The notes beneath the pieces were generated by a model. The model did not search any database, had not been told where the DNA came from, and saw nothing but the letters and a program-made list of their open reading frames with translations. From Streptomyces sp. S4.7 (GTDB taxonomy: Bacteria > Actinomycetota > Actinomycetes > Streptomycetales > Streptomycetaceae), in assembly GCF_010384365.1 (NCBI RefSeq), contig NZ_CP048397.1, positions 4,154,001 through 4,218,000 of the forward strand: a stretch of DNA of 64,000 bases. The letters run 5' to 3'. This document shows, piece by piece, positions 1 to 11,186 of this stretch. The translations under genes were made by a program, and so were the position numbers. Positions within the stretch are counted from its first letter, which is position 1. The number at the start of each line of letters is the position of its first letter.

Positions 1-400
1 TGTAGCCCCGGTGCGGCAGATGGCCGGACTCCGCGCGGACCAGCCGTTGCAGCGTCGCGTACTCCGCCGAGCCGAGCATGTCGGTCGCGATGCGCATCGA
101 GAACGCGATCAGCGCGTCCTCCAGTCCGGCGGCCTCGGTGAGATCCGTGAGGGTGTCCTCCAGCGTCCGCCGCACCGTGCTGATCATTGACTCCCCGACG
201 GCGTCGACGACCGCTTGCAGCAGCGTCTGCTTGTCGCCGAAGTAGTCGTAGACCGTCCGCTTGGACACCCCGGCCCGAGCGGCGACCGCGTCCACGCTGG
301 AGCGGTCGAAGCCATCGGCAAGGAACAGTTCGCGGGCCGCCGTGAGGATGGCGGCCCGCTTCTGTGCGGACCCCTCGCGCAGCGTCTTCGTGGTCGGCAT
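1..400 (-). CDS. TetR-family repressor (C-terminus cut by window edge)
   Basis: The reverse strand from the ATG at 400 encodes at least 133 residues and runs off the window. The N-terminus reads MPTTKTLREGSAQKRAAILT, followed by a classic TetR helix-turn-helix containing GVSKRTVYDYFGDKQ at about residues 45-59. The ligand-binding C-terminal half is incomplete. The gene is divergent from the efflux pump at 493 with 92 bp between the starts, and a palindrome at 418-440 lies in that gap. By analogy with TetR/efflux pairs it probably represses itself and the pump until a small molecule binds. The family call is secure; the ligand is unknown. Confidence 0.85.
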   Translation of the reverse strand, partial: MPTTKTLREGSAQKRAAILTAARELFLADGFDRSSVDAVAARAGVSKRTVYDYFGDKQTLLQAVVDAVGESMISTVRRTLEDTLTDLTEAAGLEDALIAFSMRIATDMLGSAEYATLQRLVRAESGHLPHRGY

Positions 401-417
401 GAACTCATCCTAGCGTC

Positions 418-440
418 CTACACTGCACGGTGTAGTGTAG
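418..440. promoter_or_regulatory. Probable TetR operator between repressor and MFS pump
   Basis: Perfect 7-bp arms CTACACT (418-424) and AGTGTAG (434-440) are separated by 9 bp. An overlapping pair CTACAC (418-423) and GTGTAG (430-435) is also present. The site lies 17 bp upstream of the TetR start and 52 bp upstream of the MFS start, where it could cover both divergent promoters. Its role as operator is inferred from position and symmetry. Confidence 0.6.
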
Positions 441-492
441 TTTCGGTCGCGACGTTGACCCGTGCTCGTCCGGCAATGACGGAAGGACATCC

Positions 493-1890
493 ATGACCGC
501 GACTCAGGCTCCACCGGTCCGCATCGGGAAGGCCGCTGTCCGGGCCCTCGGCATGCTGGCACTCGCCACCGGTGCCTTGGAGTCGGTGGTGACGCCGACG
601 CTCCCGCTCCTGCAACGAGAACTGCGCATGAGCCCCGCCGAAGGGGCGTTACTCAGCATCGTGCTGCTCATCACCGGCGCGCTCATCACACCGGTGGCGG
701 GCAAGTTCGGTGACCGCTACGGCGGAAAACGGGTCCTGATCCGGCTGATGGCGGTGGTGTGCGCCGGCGGGCTGGTGTCCGCCGTGGCGCCGAATCTGCC
801 CGTGCTGCTGCTCGGCCAGATACTCCAGGGAGCGATGGTGGGCGCGCTGCCCCTGTCGTTCATCCTCGTGCGCGAACACCTCCCCGCGGGAGAGGCGAAG
901 GTGGCCATCGGGGTGGTCAGCGGGTTGTTCGTCGGGGGCGGGATGGCGGGAACGCTGTCGGCCGGGCCGGTGGCGGAAGGGCTCTCCCGGCACTGGATGT
1001 TCGCGCTGCCGACACTCGCGGTCATCGGCTCCACCGTGCTGGTGAACAGGCTGATGCCCCAGGATCCGCCCGGCCGTTCGGACGACTCCGGCATCGACTG
1101 GCCCGGCCTGGTCCTCCTGAGCGGGACGCTGATCACGCTCATGCTCGTCCTCGCGACGGCGCCCGACCTCGTCTCCCAGCCCCTCGTACTCGGCGCCCTC
1201 ATCCTGGTCCTGGCCGCCTTCGTGGCCGGATGGACAGCCGTTGAGCGCCGTGCGGCCTCACCGATGGTCGATCTGCGCATGCTGGCACGGCCCGCCGTGT
1301 GGAAGTCGTGCGTGCTGACATTCGTGATCTGCGTCGGTACGTCGGTGCCCGTCTACCTCGTCCCGCAGCTCCTCGCGGTGTCCTCCGACGCGTACGGGTT
1401 CGGGGCCAGTGCCACCGAGATAGGCTTCTTCCTGCTGCCCGGCGCCGTCGCCGCGGCGCTGGCCGGACCGATCGCCGGGATCGGAGCACGGCGTTTCGGC
1501 TCGCGTGCCGTCGTCACCGCAGGGGCCGTCATCATGGTCGGCGCCCTGATCGCCCTGGCGGCCGTGCACACCGAGGTCTGGCACCTGGTCATCGGCAAGA
1601 TGCTGGTCGCGCTCGCCAACGGCCTGTGCGTCACCGCGATGGTCACGAGCACCGCCACATCCGTCGACCAGGGCGACACCGGCATCGCCACCAGTCTGGT
1701 CCTGGTGACCCGGGTGCTCGGCTTCGCCGTGGGCGTCCAGGTCAGTGGCGCGATCCTCACCGCCGCGACCCCGGCCGGATCGGACGTCCCCGCCGAATCC
1801 GCCTTCGTCACCGGCTTCCTCATAGCCGCCGTCGTCACGGCGCTGTCCCTGCTCGTCGCCCGCACCATGAACAAGGGAGTCAAGGAATGA
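493..1890 (+). CDS. MFS drug efflux transporter, DHA2-type
   Basis: This 465-residue membrane protein is rich in hydrophobic helices, about 13-14 by eye, which fits the 14-helix DHA2 proton antiporters. The loop between helices 2 and 3 has the MFS signature GKFGDRYGGKR (about residues 76-86). Helix 5 carries a glycine-rich GLFVGGGMAG stretch resembling the antiporter motif C region. The ATG is preceded by GGAAGG. The stop overlaps the start of the FAD monooxygenase at 1887 (ATGA), so the two are translationally coupled. With the divergent TetR gene this looks like an export-plus-modification resistance cassette. The substrate cannot be read from sequence. Confidence 0.88.
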   Translation: MTATQAPPVRIGKAAVRALGMLALATGALESVVTPTLPLLQRELRMSPAEGALLSIVLLITGALITPVAGKFGDRYGGKRVLIRLMAVVCAGGLVSAVAPNLPVLLLGQILQGAMVGALPLSFILVREHLPAGEAKVAIGVVSGLFVGGGMAGTLSAGPVAEGLSRHWMFALPTLAVIGSTVLVNRLMPQDPPGRSDDSGIDWPGLVLLSGTLITLMLVLATAPDLVSQPLVLGALILVLAAFVAGWTAVERRAASPMVDLRMLARPAVWKSCVLTFVICVGTSVPVYLVPQLLAVSSDAYGFGASATEIGFFLLPGAVAAALAGPIAGIGARRFGSRAVVTAGAVIMVGALIALAAVHTEVWHLVIGKMLVALANGLCVTAMVTSTATSVDQGDTGIATSLVLVTRVLGFAVGVQVSGAILTAATPAGSDVPAESAFVTGFLIAAVVTALSLLVARTMNKGVKE

Positions 1891-3119
1891 CCCGCACCCA
1901 TCAGTTGAGGAATCAGCCGAGGAACGCCCTTACCACGCCGGGACGCACGGCCCTGATATCCGGGGCCGGCATCGCGGGCCCCGCCCTCGCGTACTGGCTG
2001 AACCGCCACGGATTCGCGGTCACGGTGGTCGAGAAGGCGGGCGCGCTCCGCGACGGCGGCTACCCGATCGACATACGCGGCACGGCACTTGAGGTCGTAC
2101 GGAGGATGGGAATCCTGCCACGGCTGCGGGAGGCGCACATCGACCTGCGCCGGCTGACCTTCCTCGACGGGGACGGCGGCGAGGTGGCCTCGGTCGACCC
2201 GCACACACTCACGGGCGGTGTCGCGGGAGCGGACGTCGAGATACGGCGCGGGGACCTGACGGACGCCCTCTACGCGGCGGTCCGTGACGACGTGGAGTTC
2301 CTGTTCAACGACTCCGTCGCCGCCCTCGACCAGTCCGGCCACGCGGTCGACGTCACCTTCCGCGGGGGCGCCACGCGTACGTTCGACATGGTGTTCGGCG
2401 CGGACGGTCCGCACTCACGTACCCGCGAGTTCGTGTTCGGCCCCGAGGAGCGGTTCCACCGGTATCTCGGCTACTGCTTCGCCGGGTTCACCATGCGCAA
2501 CACCTTCGGCCTGTCCCACGAGACCGTGCTGTGGAACACCCCGGGCAGAGCCGCGGCGCTCTACGCCGTGGGGGAGAACGACGACGTGCACGCCTTCCTG
2601 AACTTCGCCCGCCCGGAGCAGCCGTTCGACGCGTTCCGGAACCCGCAATCCCAACGGGACCTGGTCGCCAAGGTCTTCGCCGACGCGCGATGGGAGGTCC
2701 CGGGCATGCTCGCCGCCATGGACGACGCGGACGACCTGTTCTTCGACGCCGTCAGCCAGATCCGCATGCCCCGCTGGTCCAGCGGGAGGGTCGCGCTGGT
2801 GGGCGACGCCGCGTACGCGCCCTCGTTCCTCACCGGGCAGGGATCGAGCCTCGCGCTCGTCGGCGCGTACATGCTGGCCGCCTCGCTGGCCGACGGGGAC
2901 CACGTCGCGGGCTTCGCCGCCTACGAACGCGACACCCGTGACTTCGTGACCCTGAACCAGGACCAGGTCGGCGAGGGCGACGCCACGCTCTTCCCCACCA
3001 CCGCTCGGGCCCTGGAGCAGCGCAACGACATGCTGCGCGGACTCGGCGGCGCCATGCCCGCCGCAGCGGGACGACCGGCCCACTCGGCGCTCGCCCTGCC
3101 CCCTATCCGGCCCAGGTGA
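1887..3119 (+). CDS. FAD-dependent monooxygenase, TetX/UbiH-like
   Basis: The 410-residue product is a class A flavin monooxygenase. It has the Rossmann FAD motif SGAGIAGPALAYWL near residue 25, the DG motif FGADGPHSR near residue 173 and the GD motif VALVGDAAYAPSFLTGQG near residue 305. The GGYPIDIRG segment after the first strand is typical of the TetX-like subgroup that hydroxylates polyketide drugs. The ATG overlaps the pump's stop by 4 bp. The last 17 bp overlap the convergent DUF397 gene. Oxidative inactivation of an antibiotic is a reasonable inference from the TetR/MFS context, but a biosynthetic or catabolic hydroxylase is not excluded. Confidence 0.85.
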   Translation: MTRTHQLRNQPRNALTTPGRTALISGAGIAGPALAYWLNRHGFAVTVVEKAGALRDGGYPIDIRGTALEVVRRMGILPRLREAHIDLRRLTFLDGDGGEVASVDPHTLTGGVAGADVEIRRGDLTDALYAAVRDDVEFLFNDSVAALDQSGHAVDVTFRGGATRTFDMVFGADGPHSRTREFVFGPEERFHRYLGYCFAGFTMRNTFGLSHETVLWNTPGRAAALYAVGENDDVHAFLNFARPEQPFDAFRNPQSQRDLVAKVFADARWEVPGMLAAMDDADDLFFDAVSQIRMPRWSSGRVALVGDAAYAPSFLTGQGSSLALVGAYMLAASLADGDHVAGFAAYERDTRDFVTLNQDQVGEGDATLFPTTARALEQRNDMLRGLGGAMPAAAGRPAHSALALPPIRPR

Positions 3120-3339
3120 GGAACGTCTTCCAGGCTGTCGGGGCGACCGCGAAGGTGGGGCCTTCGTGGACCTTCGAGTCGCGGACGTGGATGGCGTGGG
3201 GGCAGGTGGCGACCTCTACGCACTCGCCGCCGCTCGGGTTGCTGTAGCTCGACTTGCGCCAGTCGAAGGCGATCTCTACGCAGTCGCCGCCGCTTGGGTT
3301 GCTGTAGCTCGACTTGAACCACCGCAGGGTGCTTGTCAT
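3103..3339 (-). CDS. Tandem DUF397 protein (BldB/AbaA-like)
   Basis: This 78-residue protein has two DUF397 modules in tandem, each with the KSSYSNPSGG-CVE core, ending in VRDSK. At DNA level the duplication is a 60-bp imperfect repeat: the 16-mer encoding part of KSSYS recurs at 3241 and 3301. DUF397 proteins usually accompany XRE-DUF5753 regulators, as in WhiJ/BldB-type systems. Here the ATG overlaps the stop of the XRE gene by 4 bp, so they form one operon. The DUF397 protein probably modulates its partner by protein contact. The 3' end overlaps the convergent monooxygenase gene. Confidence 0.85.
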   Translation of the reverse strand: MTSTLRWFKSSYSNPSGGDCVEIAFDWRKSSYSNPSGGECVEVATCPHAIHVRDSKVHEGPTFAVAPTAWKTFLTWAG

Positions 3340-4181
3340 TCCAGTTCTCCCGCCAACCGCTCGATGAGGCCCAGCGATTCGCGAGGACCCAGGGCCTGTG
3401 ATCGGATCTTCGCATAGCGCTGGGTGTAGGTGCTGGCCTTTGTCGGGTCAGAGATGAGTAGGCATTCCTCCTGTGGCTCCAGGTAGACCAGGCGGTCGTG
3501 CTCCGGAGTCTCTACCAGGTTCATATCGCCGTAGGCACCGGCATGCTCGGCGCTCAGGCCGCAATCCAGGGGCAGCACCTGAAGCGTCACGTTACGGCGC
3601 TTCCCGCACTCCGCCAAGTGCGAAAGCTGGTCACGCATGACCTCCCGGCTCCCGATCGTCCGCAGTAGCACCGCCTCCTCCAGAATCAGCTCGATCAACG
3701 CCACCGGCTCCCGGTCGAAGAGTGCCTTCCGCGCCATCCTCGCCTCGACCAATTCCTCGACCCGCTGTTCGGAAAGGGGCGGATAGCCTCCGCCGATGAG
3801 CGCCCGTGCGTACGCCTCCGTCTGGAACAGGCCGTGCACCACCAGCGTCGCGTACAGGCACAGGCCGACCGCTTTCTGCTCCAGCAGCACATAGTTCTTG
3901 AACTGCGCCGGGTACTTGTCCAGCCTTACGTACTCCCGCGCCTGTTCGAAGATGCCGAGTTCGTCGCCCAGCACTCTTCCCAGTGCCACCAGCATCTGGT
4001 CGCTCGCCGGCTGTGCGCAGGTCTCCATCGCGCTAACCGCCGCAGCGGAGAAGCCCGTTTCGACGCCCACCTGTTCCTGCGTCATGCCTTTCTGCAAGCG
4101 CATCATGCGGGCGATGTCCGCCACCAACCGCGTCGCCGGGCCCGCCGATTCCTTGTTTTCCGCTCGCGCCATTGCGATCAC
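3336..4181 (-). CDS. XRE helix-turn-helix regulator with DUF5753 (WhiJ-like)
   Basis: The 281-residue protein starts with an XRE-type helix-turn-helix (about residues 20-75, core MTQEQVGVETGFSAAAVSAME). It is followed by a DUF5753 domain, recognisable from GLFQTEAYARALIG and the closing ERLAGELE segment. The start may be GTG at 4181 or ATG at 4172; neither has a strong ribosome-binding site. It is co-transcribed with the DUF397 gene and divergent from the gene at 4254. A second system of this type occurs at 33308, where the regulator and DUF397 are fused. Such pairs affect development or secondary metabolism in streptomycetes; the target here is unknown. Confidence 0.87.
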   Translation of the reverse strand: MIAMARAENKESAGPATRLVADIARMMRLQKGMTQEQVGVETGFSAAAVSAMETCAQPASDQMLVALGRVLGDELGIFEQAREYVRLDKYPAQFKNYVLLEQKAVGLCLYATLVVHGLFQTEAYARALIGGGYPPLSEQRVEELVEARMARKALFDREPVALIELILEEAVLLRTIGSREVMRDQLSHLAECGKRRNVTLQVLPLDCGLSAEHAGAYGDMNLVETPEHDRLVYLEPQEECLLISDPTKASTYTQRYAKIRSQALGPRESLGLIERLAGELE

Positions 4182-4253
4182 CGTTTCGACTCGACCGGAC
4201 TCAACCGGTCACAACTGATCCTCGCTGGATTCGACCTCGCGTAACGGGAGTTC

Positions 4254-4766
4254 GTGCAGGTCAACTGGTGTCCGACGGCTCCCGCCGTGCCATGGAAAAC
4301 GCTACCGGCGACTACACAGAATGTCTGCGTGAATACACAGAATGAGCGTTCATGGGGTCACTGGCTACCCAAGACGGGATTTCAACTCCGCAAGGCCGGT
4401 GTGCGATTCGACGCCGTCCGCGTCGACGGGGCCGAAGGGCGGCGGCTCGCCGACATGATGGACTCCATCACGGCGGGAGATCCCGGGCCCATCGTGACCG
4501 AGTCGAATCGGTGCCGGGCGGTGTACTTCTATCTGCCCGCCGGGAGTACCGCGCACCGGGTCTGGGCGCCGGGGGTGACGCAATTCAACTCAGTGAGTGG
4601 GACGGTGAGTTACGTACCGGTGCCCGCCCTCAGCGGGGACACGTGGCCCCTTTTCTGGTACTGCCCGCCCTCGAATCCGGATCGCTTCGTCCATCCGGCG
4701 ATCCTGCGCAATGCCGCTGCCGCGCTGTTCGGCCACCCGATGTCATTCGCCGAAGAGGAGAGCTGA
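4254..4766 (+). CDS. Hypothetical protein divergent from XRE regulator
   Basis: I do not recognise this 170-residue protein by function. From about residue 38 it looks like a folded soluble domain (WLPKTGFQLRKAGVRFDAVR, then a region ending WPLFWYCPP). Similar short proteins are, from memory, frequent next to XRE/DUF397 genes in Streptomyces. The GTG at 4254 follows GGGAG closely; a GTG at 4329 is an alternative that removes a poorly structured N-terminus. It has no signal peptide or membrane helix. It is divergent from the XRE gene with 72 bp between, so it may be that regulator's target. Confidence 0.6.
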   Translation: MQVNWCPTAPAVPWKTLPATTQNVCVNTQNERSWGHWLPKTGFQLRKAGVRFDAVRVDGAEGRRLADMMDSITAGDPGPIVTESNRCRAVYFYLPAGSTAHRVWAPGVTQFNSVSGTVSYVPVPALSGDTWPLFWYCPPSNPDRFVHPAILRNAAAALFGHPMSFAEEES

Positions 4767-4910
4767 TGCGGCGTGAGGTGGGTCCGGCGTGGGCCCTGAC
4801 GTGGGTCTGAGGGCCCTTCGGATTGGGTCTTGGTTCTACCTACCTTGATCGCATACGCGTCGCGGCTGGGGGAGCCGGACTTCTTTTTGCAGTTGGTGGA
4901 AGGGTTTCCC

Positions 4911-7691
<2,781 letters not shown>

Positions 7692-7710
7692 CCGGCCTGC
7701 CGATGTGGCA

Positions 7711-7750
7711 CGGCCCTGTGCGGTGACCTTTCGGTCGCCGCACAGGGCCG
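7711..7750. terminator. Bidirectional hairpin terminator
   Basis: Two 18-nt arms (7711-7728 and 7733-7750) pair with a single G-U wobble around a TTTC loop. It sits between the convergent transferase and RCC1 genes. Confidence 0.85.
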
Positions 7751-7772
7751 TTGTCATTCCGGGCCCGCGGGA

Positions 7773-9020
7773 TCAGTAGGCGTAGCTGGTGTTTCCGCCG
7801 AGGGACGCGGCGACGTTCTCTACCGGCGACTTGGCGTTGAGGGTGGCCACGGCGTCGACACGCGACGTGGTGGTGCGGTCGCCGAGCTGGCCCTCGTTGT
7901 TGTGGCCCCAGGCGAAGACGTCGTCGCCGAAGATGGCGATGCCGTGGTTGGCACCCGCCGCGATCTGCTGGGCGCCTTCCAGGCGGGGAATCTGGACGGG
8001 CACGGTGCGGTTGGTCCGCGGCGCCTTGGCGTCGGCGTTCACGACGGCATCCGCGTCGGCGTCGTTGCGGTCGGCGTTGGGGTTGGCGCCGGCCGGGGCC
8101 TCGGCCTGGAGGAGCTGGTTGTTCTTGTTGCTGCCCCAGCCCCAGACGATGCCCTCGTCCGTGATGGCGTAGTTGTGGTTGGCGCCCGCCTCGATGTCGT
8201 TCACGCCGCTCAGCCAGTCGACGTCGACCGGGAGGACCGAGGACTTCGTGGAGGAGTCGCCGAGCTGCCCGTAGGCGTTGTGGCCCCAGGACTTGACGGT
8301 CCTGTCGGCGGTCAGAGCCAGCGCGTGGTGGCAGCCGGCGTCGATGTCGGTGACGTTCTCCAGGCCCTCGACCTCGCGGGGCGTGGAGACGGTGGCACGC
8401 GTGCCGTTGCCCAGAGCGCCGTACACGCCGCGGCCCCAGGCGTACACCTTGCCGTTCTCCAGCAGCGCGAGGCTGAAGTCGCAGCCGGCCGAGACCTGCT
8501 TGACCCTGGCCAGGCCCTGGACGCGGCTCGGGACGGCGCGCGCGTCGCCCGTGCGGCCACTGCCGAGCTGGCCGTAGGTGTTGTCACCCCACGAGTAGAC
8601 CTGGCCGTTCTCGTTCATCGCGAGCGCGTGCTCACCACCGGCGGCGACGTCCTTGATGTTGGCCAGGCGCGGCACGGTGGTGGGGACGCTCTGGCTCGTG
8701 CGGCTGCCGTTGCCGAGCTGGCCGGAGGCGTTGTTGCCCCACGACTTGACGGTCTTCTCCGTCAGGGCGAGCGCGAAGGAGTCGGTCGAGGCGGTGCCAC
8801 CGGCGGAGATCCGGTCGACATCGCCGCGGAACAGGGTCTTGACGGGGACCGGGCGGGAGCTGTCCGCGCGGTCCCCGTTGCCGAGCTGGCCGGTGCGGCC
8901 GGCGCCCCAGCTCAGAACGGACGGGCTGTCCTGGGCGGGCGCGGCGGAGACCGCGGCCATCGGGGTGAGCGTGAGACCGGCGGTCACGGCGGCGGTCAGG
9001 AGTGCGCGACTACGGCGCAT
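7773..9020 (-). CDS. Secreted RCC1-repeat beta-propeller protein
   Basis: The 415-residue protein has a Sec signal peptide (MRRSRALLTAAVTAGLTLT and a cut after AAVSAA, near residue 27). It then has about six RCC1-type blades with WG-NxxGQLGNG and AAGGEHALAM/SAGCDFSLAL signatures; an Asp/Ala-rich insertion lies near residue 320. RCC1 propellers mediate protein contacts, and bacterial secreted forms have no settled role. It is convergent with the transferase gene and separated from it by a strong terminator, so it is probably independently transcribed. A cell-surface or extracellular binding protein is the most that can be said. Confidence 0.88.
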   Translation of the reverse strand: MRRSRALLTAAVTAGLTLTPMAAVSAAPAQDSPSVLSWGAGRTGQLGNGDRADSSRPVPVKTLFRGDVDRISAGGTASTDSFALALTEKTVKSWGNNASGQLGNGSRTSQSVPTTVPRLANIKDVAAGGEHALAMNENGQVYSWGDNTYGQLGSGRTGDARAVPSRVQGLARVKQVSAGCDFSLALLENGKVYAWGRGVYGALGNGTRATVSTPREVEGLENVTDIDAGCHHALALTADRTVKSWGHNAYGQLGDSSTKSSVLPVDVDWLSGVNDIEAGANHNYAITDEGIVWGWGSNKNNQLLQAEAPAGANPNADRNDADADAVVNADAKAPRTNRTVPVQIPRLEGAQQIAAGANHGIAIFGDDVFAWGHNNEGQLGDRTTTSRVDAVATLNAKSPVENVAASLGGNTSYAY

Positions 9021-9221
9021 TGGGGATTCCTCTCAGGATGCTGTGGTCCCGCCCTCGCGGGACCGCATCTGATCATCGGTATGTCCCACAGTCAGCCCCT
9101 GAGGCGCGACCGGCCGCACACCCGGATGGACCCGGACGGCGACCCGAACGGCGTGCATGTGCGCGGTGCGCCGCGCGTACTCCGCGGGTGCGGGCCTGCC
9201 GGTTTGGTAATGGCGGCGGGC

Positions 9222-10406
9222 TCAGGGAGCCGGGACGGCCAGGCGGTCGGGAGTGAACGCCCGCTCCGCGAAGCGCTCTCCCATACGGCGGTGGGTGGCC
9301 GCGTCCGGGTGGAGTTCGTCCGGGAGCGGGAGCTCCGCGTAGTCCGCCTCCCCGTACAGCTCCCGGCCGTCGAGGTAGCGCAGGTGCGGGTCCAGCGCCG
9401 ACCGCTGCTCCACGATCCGGGCCAGCTCGTCCCGGATGACGGACAGCGTCAGCTTTCCGGCCGCCCGCTCCGCCGGGTCGCCCGACGCCGTGAAGGTCAG
9501 CCGTCCTTCGGCCATGCCGGAGAAGTCGGGGGCGCTCGGGCCCGGGGTGTCCTCGTGGATCGGGCACCAGATCGGCGAGACCACCAGCAGCGGTGTCGTC
9601 GGGTGGCCCTCGCGGATGGTGTCGAGGAAGCCGTGTACGGCGGGGGTGAAGGCGCGCAGGCGCATCAGGTCGGCGTTGACCAGGTTGATGCCGATCTTGA
9701 CGCTGAGCAGGTCGGCCGGGGTGTCCCGCATCGTACGAGCCGTGAACGGGTCGAGCAGCGCGCTGCCGCCGAAGCCCAGGTTGATCAGCTCCACGCCGCC
9801 GAGGCCGGCGGCGAGCGCGGGCCAGGTCGTGGTGGGGCTCGCGGCGTCGGAGCCGTGGCTGATCGAGCTGCCGTGGTGCAGCCACACCGGGCGGCCCCGG
9901 TCCCGTGGGGGCTCTACGGGGGCGTCGGTGCGCAGGGCGACGAGTTCGGTGGCCTCGTTGTGCGGGAGCCAGATCTCGATGTCCTTGTCGCCCTCCGGCA
10001 GATCGCCGAAGCGCAGGGAGCCGGGCGGGCCGGGGGTCTGCTCGGCGGTCCCCGCGGCCATGTCGATGGTCAGGGTGTTGCCTCCGGTGACAACGGCCTG
10101 CCCTGCCGGGCGGCCGTCGACCAGCAGGTCGTACACACCGTCGGGGCGGGGCGGGGCGCCCACGTAGACGCGCTTGGTGGGCAGCACGTCCAGTTCGACG
10201 ACGGTGGCGCGGGTACGGAACGCCAGCCGTACGCCGGAGGGCTGGGCCTCCGCCATGGCCAGCTGGGGGTCGGTGTTCTGGGCGCGGGCCCACGCGGGGA
10301 GCCGGTGCGGTACGACGCCGTGCGCGGTCCGCTCCAGTTCGAGGGCGCCGCGCAGGATGTCGGTGGTGACGGGGACGGTGGTCAGGGGGCGGTGCTCGGT
10401 GCTCAT
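9222..10406 (-). CDS. SGNH/GDSL-family esterase
   Basis: The 394-residue protein has an N-terminal beta-rich module (about 1-170), as in two-domain CE2/SGNH esterases. The SGNH hydrolase domain follows: block I HHGSSISHGSDA with the nucleophile Ser, block II GFGGSA, block III GINLVN with the Asn, and the DELHPD catalytic Asp-His near the C-terminus. There is no signal peptide, so it likely acts in the cytoplasm on an acyl or acetyl ester. It lies 71 bp downstream of the TetR gene at 10478 on the same strand and may be co-transcribed with it. The substrate is unknown. Confidence 0.85.
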   Translation of the reverse strand: MSTEHRPLTTVPVTTDILRGALELERTAHGVVPHRLPAWARAQNTDPQLAMAEAQPSGVRLAFRTRATVVELDVLPTKRVYVGAPPRPDGVYDLLVDGRPAGQAVVTGGNTLTIDMAAGTAEQTPGPPGSLRFGDLPEGDKDIEIWLPHNEATELVALRTDAPVEPPRDRGRPVWLHHGSSISHGSDAASPTTTWPALAAGLGGVELINLGFGGSALLDPFTARTMRDTPADLLSVKIGINLVNADLMRLRAFTPAVHGFLDTIREGHPTTPLLVVSPIWCPIHEDTPGPSAPDFSGMAEGRLTFTASGDPAERAAGKLTLSVIRDELARIVEQRSALDPHLRYLDGRELYGEADYAELPLPDELHPDAATHRRMGERFAERAFTPDRLAVPAP

Positions 10407-10477
10407 GGTGTCTGCCTATGGGTGGTCTGTCGCTGATCGTCGGGGGGGCAAGGAGGGGAGGACCCCCGGGGGAGCCG

Positions 10478-11053
10478 TCAGGGGGTGGTGGGCCAGGTGC
10501 GCAGCAGCGTGTCGACGCGGTCCACGATCCACGCCCACGTCTCCTGCGAGTCGGGTGCGCTGTGGCTGAAGCCGCCGGCCGTCTCCAGGCTGATGTAGCC
10601 GTGGAAGACGCTGCCCAACAGCCGTACGGCGTGGGTCTGGTCCGGCTCCGTCAGGTCGTAGCCGCGCAGGATCGCGCGCGTCATCCGCGCGTGCCTGGGG
10701 CCGGCGCTCGCCGCCGCCGTCTCCGGGTCGAGCGGCAGCCTGGCCGCCGTGTAGCGGCCGGGGTGCTCGCGGGCGTAGTCGCGGTAGACGTTCGCGAAGG
10801 CGGCGAGGGCGTCCTTGCCCGCGCGTCCGGCGAGTGCCGTGGAGAGCCGGTCGGCCATCTCCTCCAGGGAGAGCAGCGCGATCCTGGTCAGGAGGTCCTG
10901 GGAGCCCTTCAGATGCGAGTACAGACTCGCGACCTTGACGTCGAACTGTTTCGCCAGCGCCGAGACGGTCACCTGGTCGAAGCCGACCTCGTCGGCCAGC
11001 TCGGCTCCCGCCAGGACGAGGCGGTCGGTGGTGAGTCCTGCGCGGGGGGACAT
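10478..11053 (-). CDS. TetR-family regulator with WHG-type C-terminal domain
   Basis: The 191-residue product has a TetR helix-turn-helix at about residues 27-48 (VSALAKQFDVKVASLYSHLKG). Its C-terminal half has the VFHGYISLE segment typical of WHG-domain members. The gene is divergent from the VOC protein at 11187, and a strong inverted repeat (11085-11128) lies between them. The SGNH esterase follows on the same strand. It therefore probably controls itself, the esterase and the VOC gene. The ligand is unknown. Confidence 0.88.
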   Translation of the reverse strand: MSPRAGLTTDRLVLAGAELADEVGFDQVTVSALAKQFDVKVASLYSHLKGSQDLLTRIALLSLEEMADRLSTALAGRAGKDALAAFANVYRDYAREHPGRYTAARLPLDPETAAASAGPRHARMTRAILRGYDLTEPDQTHAVRLLGSVFHGYISLETAGGFSHSAPDSQETWAWIVDRVDTLLRTWPTTP

Positions 11054-11084
11054 GGCTCCGGCCTTCCGTTCGGGCTTCCGTTCA

Positions 11085-11128
11085 CTTGCCTAAAGTGATT
11101 ATGCGCATTCCTAAAGGCTTTAGGCAAG
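11085..11128. promoter_or_regulatory. TetR operator with three half-sites
   Basis: CTTGCCTAAAG (11085-11095) and CTTTAGGCAAG (11118-11128) form a perfect 11-bp inverted repeat. Within it CCTAAAG-G-CTTTAGG (11110-11124) is a second, compact palindrome sharing the right arm. The element lies 31 bp upstream of the TetR start. Binding of two dimers is possible. Confidence 0.65.
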
Positions 11129-11186
11129 CGTGTGGCTGGTTCAGGCAGCAGCCCCCGTTGTCAGACCCGTCTGGGACCGTGGGGAG

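Noticed and set aside
4830..4910. TTG start at 4830 for the transferase gene
   Set aside because: No ribosome site precedes it, while the GTG at 4911 has GGAAGGG at good distance.
7902..10436. 844-codon plus-strand frame opposite RCC1 and SGNH genes
   Set aside because: It is antisense to two clear protein families and its translation has no recognisable domain.
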